Source: Halorubrum sodomense (GTDB taxonomy: Archaea > Halobacteriota > Halobacteria > Halobacteriales > Haloferacaceae). From it: a stretch of 64,000 nt of DNA. Both the position numbers and the translations under genes were made by a program. The notes below the pieces were generated by a model. It saw only the letters and a program-made list of their open reading frames with translations. It was not told the origin of the DNA and did not search any database. Positions 52,029-62,009 of the stretch are shown piece after piece. The number at the start of each line of letters is the position of its first letter. Position 1 is the stretch's first letter. The stretch is from positions 310,001 to 374,000 of the forward strand of contig NZ_FOYN01000001.1 in assembly GCF_900111935.1 (NCBI RefSeq), given 5' to 3'.

Positions 52029-52751
52029 ATGGGACGACGAATTCAAGGACAACGGCGCGGACGCGGCGGCCCGACGTTCCGGGCCCCCTCCCACCGTTAC
52101 AAGGCTGAACTGTCGCACAAGAAGCTCGAAGACGTGGACACGATCACCGGCGAGATCGTCGGGATCGAACACGACCCCGCTCGCTCGGCTCCGCTCGCGG
52201 AGATCGAGTTCGAGGACGACGACCGTCGCCTCGTGCTCGCGCCGGAAGGCGTTCGCGTGGGCGAGACGATTCAGGTCGGCGTCTCGGCGGAGATCAAGCC
52301 GGGCAACACGCTCCCGCTGGCGGAGATCCCCGAGGGCGTCCCGGTGTGTAACGTCGAGAGCAACCGCGGGGACGGCGGGAAGTTCGCGCGCGCCTCCGGC
52401 GTGTCCGCGACGCTGCTCACCCACGACCGCGACGTCGCGGTCGTTCAGCTCCCCAGCGGCGAAGTGAAGCGGCTCGACCCCCAGTGCCGCGCCACGATCG
52501 GCGTCGTCGCGGGCGGCGGCCGGACGGAGAAGCCCTTCGTCAAGGCCGGTAACAAGCACCACAAGATGAAGGCGCGCGGCACCAAATACCCGCGCGTGCG
52601 CGGCGTCGCGATGAACGCCGTCGACCACCCCTTCGGCGGCGGTGGTCGCCAACACCCCGGCCAGCCGAAGTCCGTCTCGCGGGACGCCCCGCCGGGACGC
52701 AAGGTCGGTGACATCGCATCCAAGCGAACCGGACGAGGTGGCAACAAATGA
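52029..52751 (+). CDS. rpl2: 50S ribosomal protein uL2
   Basis: uL2 contacts the peptidyl transferase centre and bridges the subunits. Signatures are [31 protein letters not shown] and the C-terminal [20 protein letters not shown] with its functional His. At 240 residues the length is normal. It overlaps uS19 by four bases. Confidence 0.97.
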   Translation: MGRRIQGQRRGRGGPTFRAPSHRYKAELSHKKLEDVDTITGEIVGIEHDPARSAPLAEIEFEDDDRRLVLAPEGVRVGETIQVGVSAEIKPGNTLPLAEIPEGVPVCNVESNRGDGGKFARASGVSATLLTHDRDVAVVQLPSGEVKRLDPQCRATIGVVAGGGRTEKPFVKAGNKHHKMKARGTKYPRVRGVAMNAVDHPFGGGGRQHPGQPKSVSRDAPPGRKVGDIASKRTGRGGNK

Positions 52752-53173
52752 GTTCAGATTACCGAACCGGCCGCGAGGACGAGGAGTTCGCCTACCGCGG
52801 TCACTCGCTCGACGAGCTGCAGGAGATGGACGTAGACGAGGTCGCGGAACTGCTCCCCGCACGCCAGCGGCGAACCATCGTTCGCGGACTGGGCACCGAA
52901 CAGCAGAAGCTGCTGGAGACGGCCCGGAGCCGCGACAAGGAGACGACGGCGGACGACCCGATCCGGACGCATCTGCGCGACATGCCGATCCTGCCGGAGT
53001 TCGTCGGCGTCACCTTCTCCGTGTACAACGGACACAGCTTCGAGCGCGTTCAGGTCGAGCCCGAGATGATCGGGCATTACCTCGGTGAGTTCCACCTCAC
53101 GCGAAGCACCGTCGAACACGGTCAGGCCGGCATCGGCGCGACCCGGTCCTCGAAGTTCGTGCCCCTCAAGTAA
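52748..53173 (+). CDS. rps19: 30S ribosomal protein uS19
   Basis: uS19 lies in the 30S head. The core is [19 protein letters not shown], then [18 protein letters not shown] and RSSKFVPLK. An archaeal N-terminal extension (about 60 residues, [20 protein letters not shown]) is present. ATG overlaps the uL2 stop. Confidence 0.96.
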   Translation: MSSDYRTGREDEEFAYRGHSLDELQEMDVDEVAELLPARQRRTIVRGLGTEQQKLLETARSRDKETTADDPIRTHLRDMPILPEFVGVTFSVYNGHSFERVQVEPEMIGHYLGEFHLTRSTVEHGQAGIGATRSSKFVPLK

Positions 53174-53176
53174 CCC

Positions 53177-53641
53177 ATGGGAATCAACTACAGCGTCGAG
53201 GCCGACCCGGAGACCACCGCCAAGGGGATGCTCCGCGATCGGCCCATCAGCGTGAAGGACAGCAAGGAGATCTCCCGAGAGATCAAAGGCGAGACGGTCG
53301 CCGACGCCGAGGAGTTCCTCCGGGAGGTCATCGACGAGGAGACCTCGGTGCCGATGCGCCAGCACAACGCCGGCGCGGGCCACCGCTCCGACATCGACGG
53401 CTGGGACGCGGGCCGGTACCCCGAGAAGGCCGCCAAGGACTTCCTCAAGCTCTTGGAGAACGTCAAGAACAACGCGACCGAGCAGGGGTTCGACGGCGAC
53501 GAGATGGTTATCAAACACGTCGCCCCCCACAAGGTCGGCGAACGACCCGGTCGGAACCCGCGCGCCGCGGGCGCGACCGAGTGGAACACCACGCTCGCGG
53601 ACGTCGAACTGATCATCGAGGAGCCGGAGGCTGACAACTAA
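53177..53641 (+). CDS. rpl22: 50S ribosomal protein uL22
   Basis: uL22 lines the exit tunnel with a long beta hairpin. Conserved segments are [20 protein letters not shown], the hairpin [20 protein letters not shown] and the terminal DVELIIEE. At 154 residues the length is archaeal. The last base of its stop overlaps the uS3 ATG. Confidence 0.96.
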   Translation: MGINYSVEADPETTAKGMLRDRPISVKDSKEISREIKGETVADAEEFLREVIDEETSVPMRQHNAGAGHRSDIDGWDAGRYPEKAAKDFLKLLENVKNNATEQGFDGDEMVIKHVAPHKVGERPGRNPRAAGATEWNTTLADVELIIEEPEADN

Positions 53642-54579
53642 TGGCTGACGAACACCAATTCATCGAGGACGGCCTGCGCCGTTCCCAGATCAACGAGTTC
53701 TTCGCGGACGAGCTCGGCCGCGCCGGCTACGGCGGGATGGACGTCGCCCAGACGCCGATGGGCACGCAGATCGTCTTGAAGGCCGAAAAGCCCGGCATGG
53801 TGATCGGGAAGGGCGGGAAGAACATCCGCAAGATCACCACCGAGCTCGAGGAGCGCTTCGACATGGACGACCCGCAGATCGACGTTCAGGAGGTCGACGA
53901 GCCCGACCTGAACGCCCAGATCGTCGCGGACCGTCTCGCGAACGCCCTCGAGCGCGGCTGGTACTTCCGGAAGGCCGGCCACACCACGATCGACCGGATC
54001 ATGGACGCGGGCGCGCTCGGCGCCGAGATCGTCTTATCCGGCAAGGTCACCGGCGCGCGCTCGCGCGTCGAGAAGTTCAACCGCGGCTACATCAAGCACA
54101 ACGGCGAGCCCGCCGAGGAGGTCGTCGACCACGGCCAGGGCGTCGCCGTCATGAAGCTCGGGACGATCGGCGTCAACGTGAAGATCATCCCGCCGGGCGC
54201 GACCCTCCCCGACGACTTCGAGGTCCGCGAGGACGCCGAGGTGCCGGAGGTCGAGCAGGCGGCGGTCGACGCCGACGCCGACGAGGGCGTCGAGTCGCTC
54301 CTCGAGGAGGAGCCCGACGAGGTCCCGGACGCCGACGACGACGTCGACGTGCCCGACGAGGACCCCGCGGAGGTCATCGACGAGGAGGTCGTCGAAGAGG
54401 TCGTCGAGGAGACGCAGGGGACGGCCGCCGAGGCGACCGACGTCGCGGCGGAGGAACCGGTCGACGAGGACGTCGACGCCGACGAGCTCGACGAACTCGA
54501 CGAGGAGATCGAGTCCGAGGCGGCCGACCTCGTCGCGGAGATGGAGGCGGCCGACGAGGAAGACGAGGAGGACGAGTAA
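53641..54579 (+). CDS. rps3: 30S ribosomal protein uS3 with long acidic tail
   Basis: uS3 guards the mRNA entry channel. The KH domain ([16 protein letters not shown]) and C-terminal core ([20 protein letters not shown]) end near residue 200. The remaining 110 residues are almost wholly Asp, Glu, Val and Ala, a halophile-type extension. It is likely disordered. Confidence 0.96.
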   Translation: MADEHQFIEDGLRRSQINEFFADELGRAGYGGMDVAQTPMGTQIVLKAEKPGMVIGKGGKNIRKITTELEERFDMDDPQIDVQEVDEPDLNAQIVADRLANALERGWYFRKAGHTTIDRIMDAGALGAEIVLSGKVTGARSRVEKFNRGYIKHNGEPAEEVVDHGQGVAVMKLGTIGVNVKIIPPGATLPDDFEVREDAEVPEVEQAAVDADADEGVESLLEEEPDEVPDADDDVDVPDEDPAEVIDEEVVEEVVEETQGTAAEATDVAAEEPVDEDVDADELDELDEEIESEAADLVAEMEAADEEDEEDE

Positions 54580-54580
54580 T

Positions 54581-54799
54581 ATGGCGATCCTCTACACCGA
54601 CGAGATCCGCGACATGACCGCGGCGGAGCGACGGGTCGAACTCGAGGAGCTCGAGACCGAGCTGCTCAACTCGAAGGCGCAGCGGGCGGCCGGCGGCATG
54701 CCGGAGAGCCCGGGCCGCGTCAACGAGCTGAAGAAGACGATCGCGCGGATCAAGACGATCCAGACGGAAGAAGGCGACTTCGACGACGAGGACCAGTGA
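54581..54799 (+). CDS. rpl29: 50S ribosomal protein uL29
   Basis: uL29 is a small helical-hairpin protein at the tunnel exit. The 72 residues begin [20 protein letters not shown] and include the conserved [17 protein letters not shown]. It starts one base after the uS3 stop. Confidence 0.95.
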   Translation: MAILYTDEIRDMTAAERRVELEELETELLNSKAQRAAGGMPESPGRVNELKKTIARIKTIQTEEGDFDDEDQ

Positions 54800-54800
54800 G

Positions 54801-55259
54801 ATGATCGCCCCCGACAACATCGTTCGACACGAGCTCGTCGGCCTCCCGGTTCGGGTGGTCGACGCCGACAGCGACGCCCGCGTTGGCGTCGCCGGTCGCG
54901 TGCTCGACGAGACGTTCGGCACCCTCGTGGTCCGGACGGCGTCGGGGGACAAGCGCGTGCCCAAGTCGGGCGCGACGTTCGAGTTCGGCGTCGTCGAGAC
55001 GCCGACCGCTCGCACAGATGAAGCCGCCGGCGACGACCAGTCGCCGGGGTCCGCGTCCCAACTCGGGTCGGATACTACGGGGGTCCGCCCCCGTCAGTCT
55101 GGCCCGTCCGGGTCCGAAAGCGTCGTCGACGGTGACGGCGCGGGTCCGGCGAGCCGACGAGGCGAGTGCAAAGACGCGGTCTACGCGACGGTGGATGGCG
55201 ATCGGTTGCGACATCGGCCCGCCGAACGCACCGAACGAGGTGCCACACAATGGCGATAG
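54801..55259 (+). CDS. rnp1: Ribonuclease P protein component 1 (Rpp29/Rnp1)
   Basis: This is an archaeal RNase P protein with an Sm-like fold that binds the specificity domain of RNase P RNA. Core segments are NIVRHELVGLPVRVVDA, GRVLDETFGTLVVRT and VPKSGATFEFG (residues about 5-70). The remaining 80 residues include a low-complexity linker and a short domain (DAVYATVDGDRLRHRPAERT). The RNA subunit is encoded at about 9935-10258, 45 kb away. Overlaps uS17 by 10 bp. Confidence 0.92.
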   Translation: MIAPDNIVRHELVGLPVRVVDADSDARVGVAGRVLDETFGTLVVRTASGDKRVPKSGATFEFGVVETPTARTDEAAGDDQSPGSASQLGSDTTGVRPRQSGPSGSESVVDGDGAGPASRRGECKDAVYATVDGDRLRHRPAERTERGATQWR

Positions 55260-55591
55260 GAATCGACGTACCCACGCCTCCGGAGCCAGACAACCCGGAG
55301 GATTACGACTACGAGAAGTGCCCGTTCTACGGGCAGCTCTCCGTCCGCGGCCAGACCCGCGAGGGGACGGTCGTGTCGACGGATATGGCAAAGACCGTCA
55401 TCGTCGAGCGAGAGTACGACGTGTTCGTACCGAAATACGATCGGTACATGAAGCGTCGCTCGCGCATCCCGGCCCACGTGCCGGGCGTGCTCGACTCGCT
55501 CGAAGTCGGTGACGAAGTGACAATCGCGGAGACGCGACCGCTCTCGAAGACGAAGTCCCACGTCGTCGTCGAGATCCTGGGTGATGGGTGA
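55250..55591 (+). CDS. rps17: 30S ribosomal protein uS17
   Basis: uS17 is an OB-fold protein binding 16S rRNA. The 113 residues begin [20 protein letters not shown] and contain [20 protein letters not shown] and [12 protein letters not shown]. The ATG at 55250 lies inside the rnp1 end. The frame is open further upstream but the conserved N-terminus starts here. Confidence 0.95.
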   Translation: MAIGIDVPTPPEPDNPEDYDYEKCPFYGQLSVRGQTREGTVVSTDMAKTVIVEREYDVFVPKYDRYMKRRSRIPAHVPGVLDSLEVGDEVTIAETRPLSKTKSHVVVEILGDG

Positions 55592-55989
55592 TGGAGGCGC
55601 TCAAGGCCGACGTCACGCAGGGGCTCTCGAAGGGCTCGCTCATCACGTGCGCCGACAACACCGGCGCCCGTGAGCTGAAGGTCATCTCCGTGTCGGGCTA
55701 CTCCGGCACGAAGAACCGTCACCCGAAGGCAGGGATCGGCGACAAGGTGACCGTCTCGGTCACCAAGGGGACGCCGGAGATGCGGCGGCAGGTGCTGGAG
55801 GCGGTCGTCGTCCGCCAGCGCAAGCCGATCCGCCGTCCGGACGGCACGCGCGTGAAGTTCGAGGACAACGCGGCCGTCATCATCGACGACCTCGAGGAGC
55901 CGCGGGGCACGGAGATCAAAGGCCCCGTCGCCCGCGAGGTCGCCGAACGGTTCGGGAGCATCGCCTCGACCGCGACGATGATCGTCTAA
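55591..55989 (+). CDS. rpl14: 50S ribosomal protein uL14
   Basis: uL14 forms part of the factor-binding interface. Conserved segments are [39 protein letters not shown] and [11 protein letters not shown]. Start ATG overlaps the uS17 stop as TGATG; a GTG one codon upstream is also possible. The product is 132 residues. Confidence 0.96.
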   Translation: MEALKADVTQGLSKGSLITCADNTGARELKVISVSGYSGTKNRHPKAGIGDKVTVSVTKGTPEMRRQVLEAVVVRQRKPIRRPDGTRVKFEDNAAVIIDDLEEPRGTEIKGPVAREVAERFGSIASTATMIV

Positions 55990-55991
55990 CT

Positions 55992-56348
55992 ATGACGAAA
56001 CAGCCACGCAAACAGCGAAAACGGTCGGAGACCGCGCCGCTCCACGAGCGGCAGAATCAGGTCCGGGCCACCCTCACCGACGACCTCCGCGAGGAGTACG
56101 GGCAGCGGAACGTCCGCGTCAACGCCGGCGACACCGTCGAGGTGCTTCGCGGCGACGCGGCCGGGACGGAGGCGGAGGTCGTCTCCGTCGACCTGTCCGC
56201 CGAGCGGATCACGGTCGAGGACGTCACCGTCGAGAAGGCGGACGGGGAGGAAGTTCCCCGCCCCCTCCCGGCGAGCAACGTCCGGGTGACCGAACTGGAC
56301 CTCGAGGACGAGCGCCGGGAGGCGCGGCTCCGGGAGGACAACGAATGA
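55992..56348 (+). CDS. rpl24: 50S ribosomal protein uL24
   Basis: uL24 initiates 50S assembly and contains a KOW motif ([20 protein letters not shown]). The basic N-terminus [20 protein letters not shown] is archaeal/eukaryotic in type. The product has 118 residues. It overlaps eS4 by four bases. Confidence 0.95.
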   Translation: MTKQPRKQRKRSETAPLHERQNQVRATLTDDLREEYGQRNVRVNAGDTVEVLRGDAAGTEAEVVSVDLSAERITVEDVTVEKADGEEVPRPLPASNVRVTELDLEDERREARLREDNE

Positions 56349-57070
56349 CGCGACACCAGAAGCGACTGTCGGTACCGAACTCCTGGCCGGTCGAGCGCAA
56401 GACGGACACGTTCACCGTGAAGGCGGGCGCGGGCCCGCACGGCGAGGCGGGCGTTCCGCTCGTCGTCCTGCTGCGGGACGTGCTCGGCTACGTCGACTCG
56501 ACGAAGGAGGCGCGCTACGCGCTGAACAACGACTCGATCCTCGTCAACGGGGACGCGGTCTCGGACGAACAGCGTCCGATCGGGATGTTCGACATCCTGG
56601 CGTTCCCCGAGCGCGGGGAGTACTTCCGCGTCTTCCCCGACGAGGGCGGTCGGCTCGCGCTGACGCCCGTCGACGAGGAGGCCGCGGGCAGCCGGCTCGG
56701 GAAGATCACGAACAAGACCGTCGTCCCCGGCGGGGTCGTCCAGCTGACGCTCCACGACGGGACGAACGTCCGCGTCGACGACGACGCGGGCTACGACACG
56801 AACGACTCGATCGTCGTCGACACCGAGACGAAGGAGATCGTCGCCCACTTCGAGTACGAGGAGGGCGCCCTCGTCACCGCCGTCGCCGGCCAGCACGCCG
56901 GGCAGATCGGCGAGGTCGACGACATCGACGTGACGCTCGGCTCCGGCGACAACACCGTGACCGTCGCCAGCGAGGACGGCGGCTACGAGACGGTCGAGGA
57001 GTACGTCGTCGTCATCGACGAGAACTTCACCGACGACGACGCCGACGAGGCGGGTGGTTCCGATGAGTGA
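56345..57070 (+). CDS. rps4e: 30S ribosomal protein eS4
   Basis: eS4 is an archaeal/eukaryotic small-subunit protein with S4-like, central and KOW domains. Conserved segments are [39 protein letters not shown] and a KOW ([18 protein letters not shown]). The acidic C-terminus overlaps the uL5 start by eight bases. Confidence 0.95.
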   Translation: MTRHQKRLSVPNSWPVERKTDTFTVKAGAGPHGEAGVPLVVLLRDVLGYVDSTKEARYALNNDSILVNGDAVSDEQRPIGMFDILAFPERGEYFRVFPDEGGRLALTPVDEEAAGSRLGKITNKTVVPGGVVQLTLHDGTNVRVDDDAGYDTNDSIVVDTETKEIVAHFEYEEGALVTAVAGQHAGQIGEVDDIDVTLGSGDNTVTVASEDGGYETVEEYVVVIDENFTDDDADEAGGSDE

Positions 57071-57587
57071 AGCCGAGAGCGCCGACCACGAGATGCGCGA
57101 GCCGTACCTCGAGAAGGTCGTCGTCCACATGGGCGTCGGGCAGGGCGGTGAACCCCTCGCCGACGCCGAGGAGATCATCGAGGAGATCACGGGCCAGCAG
57201 TCGGTCCGGACCACCTCGAAGCGCACCATCGCCGAGTTCGGGATCCGCAAGGGCGACCCGATCGGCGTCAAGGTGACGCTGCGGGGCGAGGACGCGCACG
57301 CGTTCCTCGAGACCGCGCTGGAGCTGGTCGAGATCGGCCGGAGCCAGTTCGACGACACGGGTAACCTCAGCTTCGGGGTCGAGGACCACACCGACTTCCC
57401 GAGCCAGGAGTACGACCCCAACACCGGGATCTACGGCCTCGACGTGACGACGACGATCGTCCGTCCCGGCTACCGCGTCTCGAAACGCGACAAGGCGACG
57501 GGGACCATCCCCGCCCGCCACCGGATGACAGCCGAGGACGCGGCCGCGTTCCTCGAAACGAACTTCGACGTCGAGGTAACCGAATGA
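57063..57587 (+). CDS. rpl5: 50S ribosomal protein uL5
   Basis: uL5 binds 5S rRNA and contacts P-site tRNA. Conserved segments are [40 protein letters not shown] and [20 protein letters not shown]. The ATG at 57063 is preferred to a GTG three codons upstream. Overlaps eS4 and uS14. Confidence 0.95.
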   Translation: MSEAESADHEMREPYLEKVVVHMGVGQGGEPLADAEEIIEEITGQQSVRTTSKRTIAEFGIRKGDPIGVKVTLRGEDAHAFLETALELVEIGRSQFDDTGNLSFGVEDHTDFPSQEYDPNTGIYGLDVTTTIVRPGYRVSKRDKATGTIPARHRMTAEDAAAFLETNFDVEVTE

Positions 57588-57757
57588 GCGAAGCGAACAA
57601 CGACACGGGCGAGCACGCCGCGAAGCGCACCGACTCCCGGCACACGTGCCGGCGGTGCGACCGCGAGCAGGGACTCGTCGGCAAGTACGACATCAACCTC
57701 TGCCGGCAGTGCTTCCGCGAGGTCGCCCGAGACATGGGATTCGAGAAGTACAGCTGA
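57584..57757 (+). CDS. rps14: 30S ribosomal protein uS14, zinc type
   Basis: The 57-residue protein is short enough to be missed by ORF callers. It has the zinc ribbon [14 protein letters not shown] followed by [20 protein letters not shown]. The four cysteines define the C+ form. It overlaps uL5 as ATGA and ends two bases before uS8. Confidence 0.95.
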   Translation: MSEANNDTGEHAAKRTDSRHTCRRCDREQGLVGKYDINLCRQCFREVARDMGFEKYS

Positions 57758-57759
57758 TC

Positions 57760-58152
57760 ATGACGGGAAACGATCCATTCACCAACGCGCTCGCCGGCAT
57801 GGACAACGCCGAGAGCGTTGGCCACCTGTCGTACACGGTAGAGCCCGCTTCGAACATCATCGGCTCCGTCCTCGAGGTCCTCTACGACCGCGGGTACGTC
57901 GACGGCTTCGAGTACGTCGACGACGGGAAGGCCGGGAAGTTCGAGGTCGAACTGAAAGGCGCGATCAACGAGTGTGGCGCCGTCAAGCCCCGCTACTCGG
58001 CGGGCGCAGACGAGTTCGAGAAGTGGGAGAAGCGGTACCTCCCCGCCCGCGACTACGGGACGCTCATCGTCACGACGAGCCACGGCGTCATGAGCCACTA
58101 CGAGGCCCGCGAGGAGGGCATCGGCGGCCAAGTGATCGCATACGTCTACTAA
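57760..58152 (+). CDS. rps8: 30S ribosomal protein uS8
   Basis: uS8 is a central-domain 16S rRNA binder. The 130 residues include NDPFTNALAGMDNAESVGHL, ASNIIGSVLEVLYDRGYVDG and LIVTTSHGVMSHYEAREEGI. Upstream in-frame extension is rejected because the conserved N-terminus starts at the ATG 57760. Confidence 0.96.
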   Translation: MTGNDPFTNALAGMDNAESVGHLSYTVEPASNIIGSVLEVLYDRGYVDGFEYVDDGKAGKFEVELKGAINECGAVKPRYSAGADEFEKWEKRYLPARDYGTLIVTTSHGVMSHYEAREEGIGGQVIAYVY

Positions 58153-58154
58153 CA

Positions 58155-58688
58155 ATGAACAGAGTCGAAATCGAGATTCCGGACGACGTCTCCGCCGAGA
58201 CCGACCACCTCGAACTCACCGTCGAAGGGCCTAACGGAAGCGTCACGCGACGCCTCTGGTACCCCGACGTCGACGTTGCGGTCGAGGACGGCGCGGTGGT
58301 CATCACCGCCGACAACGAGGACGCGAAGACCAACGCCACGGTCGGCACCTTCGAGAGCCACGTCGCCAACATGATCCACGGCGTCACCGAGGGCTGGGAG
58401 TACGCGATGGAGGTGTACTACGCCCACTTCCCGATGCAAGTGACCGTGGAGGGCGACGAGGTCGTCATCGAGAACTTCCTCGGAGAGAGCGCCGCGCGGC
58501 GCACTCCGATCCGCGGAGACACGGACGTACAGATCGACGGCGAGACGGTCACGCTCTCGGGCTCCGACAAGGAGGCCGTCGGGCAGACCGCCGCCGACAT
58601 CGAACAGCTGACGAAGGTGACCGACAAGGACACGCGCGTCTTCCAGGACGGCGTGTACATCGTCGAGAAGCCCACCGGAGGTGCCTAA
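58155..58688 (+). CDS. rpl6: 50S ribosomal protein uL6
   Basis: uL6 lies near the sarcin-ricin loop. It has two repeated domains: LTVEGPNGSVTRRLWYPDVD and, later, VENF-like VIENFLGESAARRTPIRGD. The product has 177 residues. It follows uS8 by two bases. Confidence 0.95.
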   Translation: MNRVEIEIPDDVSAETDHLELTVEGPNGSVTRRLWYPDVDVAVEDGAVVITADNEDAKTNATVGTFESHVANMIHGVTEGWEYAMEVYYAHFPMQVTVEGDEVVIENFLGESAARRTPIRGDTDVQIDGETVTLSGSDKEAVGQTAADIEQLTKVTDKDTRVFQDGVYIVEKPTGGA

Positions 58689-58691
58689 CCG

Positions 58692-59399
58692 ATGGCAGAC
58701 GAACTGGAAGACATCAGCGGTGTCGGTCCCTCGAAGGCGGACGCGCTTCGCGAGGCCGGCTACGAGACGGTCGAGGACGTGAAGGCCGCCTCCCAGTCGG
58801 AGCTCTCCGAGGTCGACGGCGTCGGCAACGCGCTCGCAGCGCGTATCAAGGCCGACGTCGGCGGGCTGGAGGTCGACGAGGAGGCGGACGCGGAGATCGA
58901 AGACGAGACGGACGAGGAGGAGGCCGACGAGGCCGACGCCGACGAGACCGTCGAGACGGAGCTTCGCCCCCGCGGGCACGCCGACAAGACGCCGGAACTG
59001 GACGACGAGACCGCTCGCGCGCTCGCGCAGAAGCACCGCGAGGGGAAACCGCAGTTCAACCGGCAGGACTACCACAAGAAAAAGCGGATCCCGACGTCGT
59101 GGCGCAAGCCGCGCGGCGGGCTCTCCAAGCAGCGACGCCGCATGAAGGCGAAGGGCCCGGTCGTCGAGGCCGGCTTCCGCTCGCCGACGGCGTCGCGCGA
59201 CCTGCACCCGAGCGGCTTCGAGGAGGTCCGCGTTCACAACACGGACGACCTCGAGGGCGTCGACGGCGACACGCAGGCGGTGCGTATCGCCTCGAAGGTC
59301 GGCGGTCGCAAGCGCGAACTGATCGAAGACGAGGCGGAGGAGCGCGAGATCCGCGTGCTGAACCCGACCTACGTCGAAGTGGAGGTCGACGATGAGTGA
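58692..59399 (+). CDS. rpl32e: 50S ribosomal protein eL32 with N-terminal helix-hairpin-helix domain
   Basis: The eL32 core occupies the second half ([39 protein letters not shown]). The first 60 residues form a HhH module ([20 protein letters not shown] and [15 protein letters not shown]), joined by an acidic linker. This fusion is known in haloarchaea. A GGAGGTG ribosome binding site lies 10 bp before the ATG. Overlaps eL19 by eight bases. Confidence 0.95.
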   Translation: MADELEDISGVGPSKADALREAGYETVEDVKAASQSELSEVDGVGNALAARIKADVGGLEVDEEADAEIEDETDEEEADEADADETVETELRPRGHADKTPELDDETARALAQKHREGKPQFNRQDYHKKKRIPTSWRKPRGGLSKQRRRMKAKGPVVEAGFRSPTASRDLHPSGFEEVRVHNTDDLEGVDGDTQAVRIASKVGGRKRELIEDEAEEREIRVLNPTYVEVEVDDE

Positions 59400-59853
59400 C
59401 CTGAAAGCGCAGAAACGGCTCGCGGCGGACGAGCTCGACGTCGGCAAGGGCCGCGTCTGGCTCGACCCCGACGCACAGGAGGAGATCGCGGACGCGATCA
59501 CCCGCGAGGACGTCCGCGAACTCATCGAACAGGGAACGATCCGCGCGAAAGACGAGAAGACGAACTCGCGCGGTCGCGCCCGCGAGCGCGCCGACAAGCG
59601 CTCGTACGGACACCAGTCCGGCGCCGGCTCCCGCAAGGGCCGTTCCGGCGCGCGGCAGGACACGAAGGACGACTGGAAGGCGCGCATCCGCGCGCAGCGG
59701 GCGCGCCTGAAGGAGCTTCGCGACGAGGAAGACGTGCTCGACGCCTCCGAGTACCGCACGCTCTACAACAAGGCGAGCGGCGGAGACTTCGAGGACGTCG
59801 CCCGTCTCGAGGCGTACATTCGGACGCAGTACGGTTACGAGGTGACGGACTAA
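59392..59853 (+). CDS. rpl19e: 50S ribosomal protein eL19
   Basis: eL19 is an extended helical protein that bridges the subunits. Signature segments are [40 protein letters not shown] and [20 protein letters not shown]. The product has 153 residues. The final base overlaps the uL18 ATG. Confidence 0.96.
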   Translation: MSDLKAQKRLAADELDVGKGRVWLDPDAQEEIADAITREDVRELIEQGTIRAKDEKTNSRGRARERADKRSYGHQSGAGSRKGRSGARQDTKDDWKARIRAQRARLKELRDEEDVLDASEYRTLYNKASGGDFEDVARLEAYIRTQYGYEVTD

Positions 59854-60410
59854 TGGCGACAGGACCACGATACAAGGTGCCGATGCGGCGCCGCCGCGAG
59901 GTCCGGACGGATTACCATCAGAGGTTGCGCCTGCTGAAATCGGGCAAGCCTCGCCTGGTCGCTCGGGTGAGCAACGCTCACGTCAGGGCGCAGCTGGTGA
60001 CCCCCGGATCGGACGGCGACGAGACCCACGCGGCCGCCTCCAGCGAGGAGCTCGGCGAGTACGGCTGGGACGCCCCCACGGGCAACCTCCCCAGCGCGTA
60101 CCTCACCGGCTTCCTCGCGGGCGCCCGCGCAGTCGACGCCGGCCTCGACGAGGCCGTCCTCGACATCGGGCTCAACACGGCGACGCCCGGCAACAAGACG
60201 TTCGCGGTACAGGAAGGAGCGATCGACGCGGGGCTCGAGATCCCGCACAACGACGACGTGCTGGCCGACTGGTCGCGCACGCGCGGCGAGCATATCGCCG
60301 ACTACGCCGAGCAGCTCGACGAGCCGCTGTACAGCGGCGAGTTCGACGCCAGCGAGCTACCCGAGCACTTCGACGACGTGCTCGCGACAATCCAGGAGGA
60401 CCATGAGTAG
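59853..60410 (+). CDS. rpl18: 50S ribosomal protein uL18
   Basis: uL18 binds 5S rRNA. Conserved segments are [39 protein letters not shown] and [20 protein letters not shown]. It has 185 residues and overlaps uS5 by eight bases. Confidence 0.96.
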   Translation: MATGPRYKVPMRRRREVRTDYHQRLRLLKSGKPRLVARVSNAHVRAQLVTPGSDGDETHAAASSEELGEYGWDAPTGNLPSAYLTGFLAGARAVDAGLDEAVLDIGLNTATPGNKTFAVQEGAIDAGLEIPHNDDVLADWSRTRGEHIADYAEQLDEPLYSGEFDASELPEHFDDVLATIQEDHE

Positions 60411-61050
60411 ACACAACGACGGCTGGGAACCGCGGACGCGACTCGGCCGCAAGGTACAGGACGGCGACGTCACGTCGATGGAACAGGCGCTCAACTCCGG
60501 GCTCCCGCTGAAGGAGGCGGAGATCGTCGACCAGCTCCTTCCGGGGCTCGAAGACGAGGTGCTGGACATCAACATGGTCCAGCGCATGACCGACTCCGGC
60601 CGCCGCGTGAAGTTCCGCTGCGTGGTCGCCGTGGGCAACCGCGACGGCTACCTCGGCTACGCGCAGGCCCGCGACGACCAGGTCGGCGGCGCGATCCAGA
60701 AGGCGATCGACGTTGCGAAGCTGAACGTCATCTCGGTCGACCGCGGCTCGGGTTCGTGGGAGGACCAGCCGGGCGGCACCAACTCCCTGACTCGCACGGC
60801 GACGGGGAAGGCCGGCTCCGTCACCGTCGAGATCAAGCCCGCCCCGCAGGGGCTGGGCCTCGCGGCGGCGGAGACGGTCCGCAACATCCTGGAGCTCGCC
60901 GGCGTCGAGGACGCCTGGACGAACTCCGACGGCAACACCCGTACGACGGTGAACCTCGCGAAGGCGACGTTCAACGCCTTGGAGAACGCGGCGCAGTCCC
61001 GCACTCCGCAGCACGCCCGCGAAGTCCACTACGACGAGGTGAGCGAGTGA
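60403..61050 (+). CDS. rps5: 30S ribosomal protein uS5
   Basis: uS5 lines the mRNA entry site and affects fidelity. It begins with the archaeal [20 protein letters not shown]. The S5 double-stranded-RNA-like domain has [20 protein letters not shown], and the C-terminal domain has [20 protein letters not shown]. The product has 215 residues. Stop and uL30 start share TGATG. Confidence 0.96.
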   Translation: MSRHNDGWEPRTRLGRKVQDGDVTSMEQALNSGLPLKEAEIVDQLLPGLEDEVLDINMVQRMTDSGRRVKFRCVVAVGNRDGYLGYAQARDDQVGGAIQKAIDVAKLNVISVDRGSGSWEDQPGGTNSLTRTATGKAGSVTVEIKPAPQGLGLAAAETVRNILELAGVEDAWTNSDGNTRTTVNLAKATFNALENAAQSRTPQHAREVHYDEVSE

Positions 61051-61514
61051 TGCAGGCGATCGTTCAGCTCCGCGGCGACGTCAACCTCGAGTACGGCGTC
61101 GAGGACACGCTCGACATGCTGAACGTCGGGCGCGTCAACCACGCGACGTTCGTCCCCGAGACGGAGTCGTACCGCGGCATGATCACGAAGGTCAACGACG
61201 TCGTCGCGTTCGGGGAACCGAGCGTCGAGGCCGTCGCGCGGACCGTCTCGCTGCGCGGCGAGCCCCTGGAGGGCTCGGCCGACATCGACGACGAGTGGAT
61301 CGACGACAACACCGACTACGCCGGTCTGGAGGCGCTGGCCGAGGCGCTCGTCGACGAGGAGACGACCCTGCGCGATCAGGGTCTCTCGCCGACGCTGCGG
61401 CTCCACGCGCCCCGCGGCGGTCACGAGGGAATTAAACACCCCGTGATCGAGGGCGGCGAACTCGGGAAACACACCACCGAGGAGATCGACAGTCTCCTGG
61501 AGGCCATGCGATGA
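61050..61514 (+). CDS. rpl30: 50S ribosomal protein uL30
   Basis: This is the archaeal-length uL30 (154 residues). The N-terminal core is [20 protein letters not shown], then LNVGRVNHATFVPETESYRG. The C-terminal extension includes LRLHAPRGGHEGIKHPVIEG. Overlaps uL15 by four bases. Confidence 0.95.
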   Translation: MQAIVQLRGDVNLEYGVEDTLDMLNVGRVNHATFVPETESYRGMITKVNDVVAFGEPSVEAVARTVSLRGEPLEGSADIDDEWIDDNTDYAGLEALAEALVDEETTLRDQGLSPTLRLHAPRGGHEGIKHPVIEGGELGKHTTEEIDSLLEAMR

Positions 61515-62008
61515 CGAGCAAGAAACGACGACAGCGCGGCTCTCGGACGCACGGCGGCGGCACGCACAAGAACCGGCGCGGCGCCGGGCACCGCGGCGGC
61601 CGCGGCGCGGCCGGTCGCGCGAAACACGAGTACCACAACTACGGCCCGCTCGGCAAGCACGGGTTCAAGCGTCCCGAGGACGCCCAGACGGAGGTCCTCG
61701 AGGTGAAGGTACAGAAGCTCGACGAGGACGCGGCGCTGTACGCCGCGGACGGCCTCGCCGAGGCCGACGGCGACGCGTACGTCTTCGACGCGCGCGATGT
61801 CGTGGAGGACGGCCACGAGGCGGACGTCGTGAAGGTGCTCGGCGGCGGACAGGTCCGTCGCGAGCTCCGCGTCACGGCCGACGCGTTCACGGCCGGTGCG
61901 GTCGAGCTCATCGAGGAGGCCGGCGGCGAGGCGACGCTCTCCGAGCGCGCCGAAGACGCCGCTGACGAACCGGAAAACACTTCAGACGACGAGAACGACG
62001 AGGCGTAA
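61511..62008 (+). CDS. rpl15: 50S ribosomal protein uL15
   Basis: uL15 is a late-assembling 50S protein. Signatures are RQRGSRTHGGGTHKNRRGAG, GHRGGRGAAGRAKHEYHNYG and KHGFKRPEDAQ. The C-terminus is acidic (DEPENTSDDENDEA). It ends one base before secY. Confidence 0.95.
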   Translation: MTSKKRRQRGSRTHGGGTHKNRRGAGHRGGRGAAGRAKHEYHNYGPLGKHGFKRPEDAQTEVLEVKVQKLDEDAALYAADGLAEADGDAYVFDARDVVEDGHEADVVKVLGGGQVRRELRVTADAFTAGAVELIEEAGGEATLSERAEDAADEPENTSDDENDEA

Positions 62009-62009
62009 T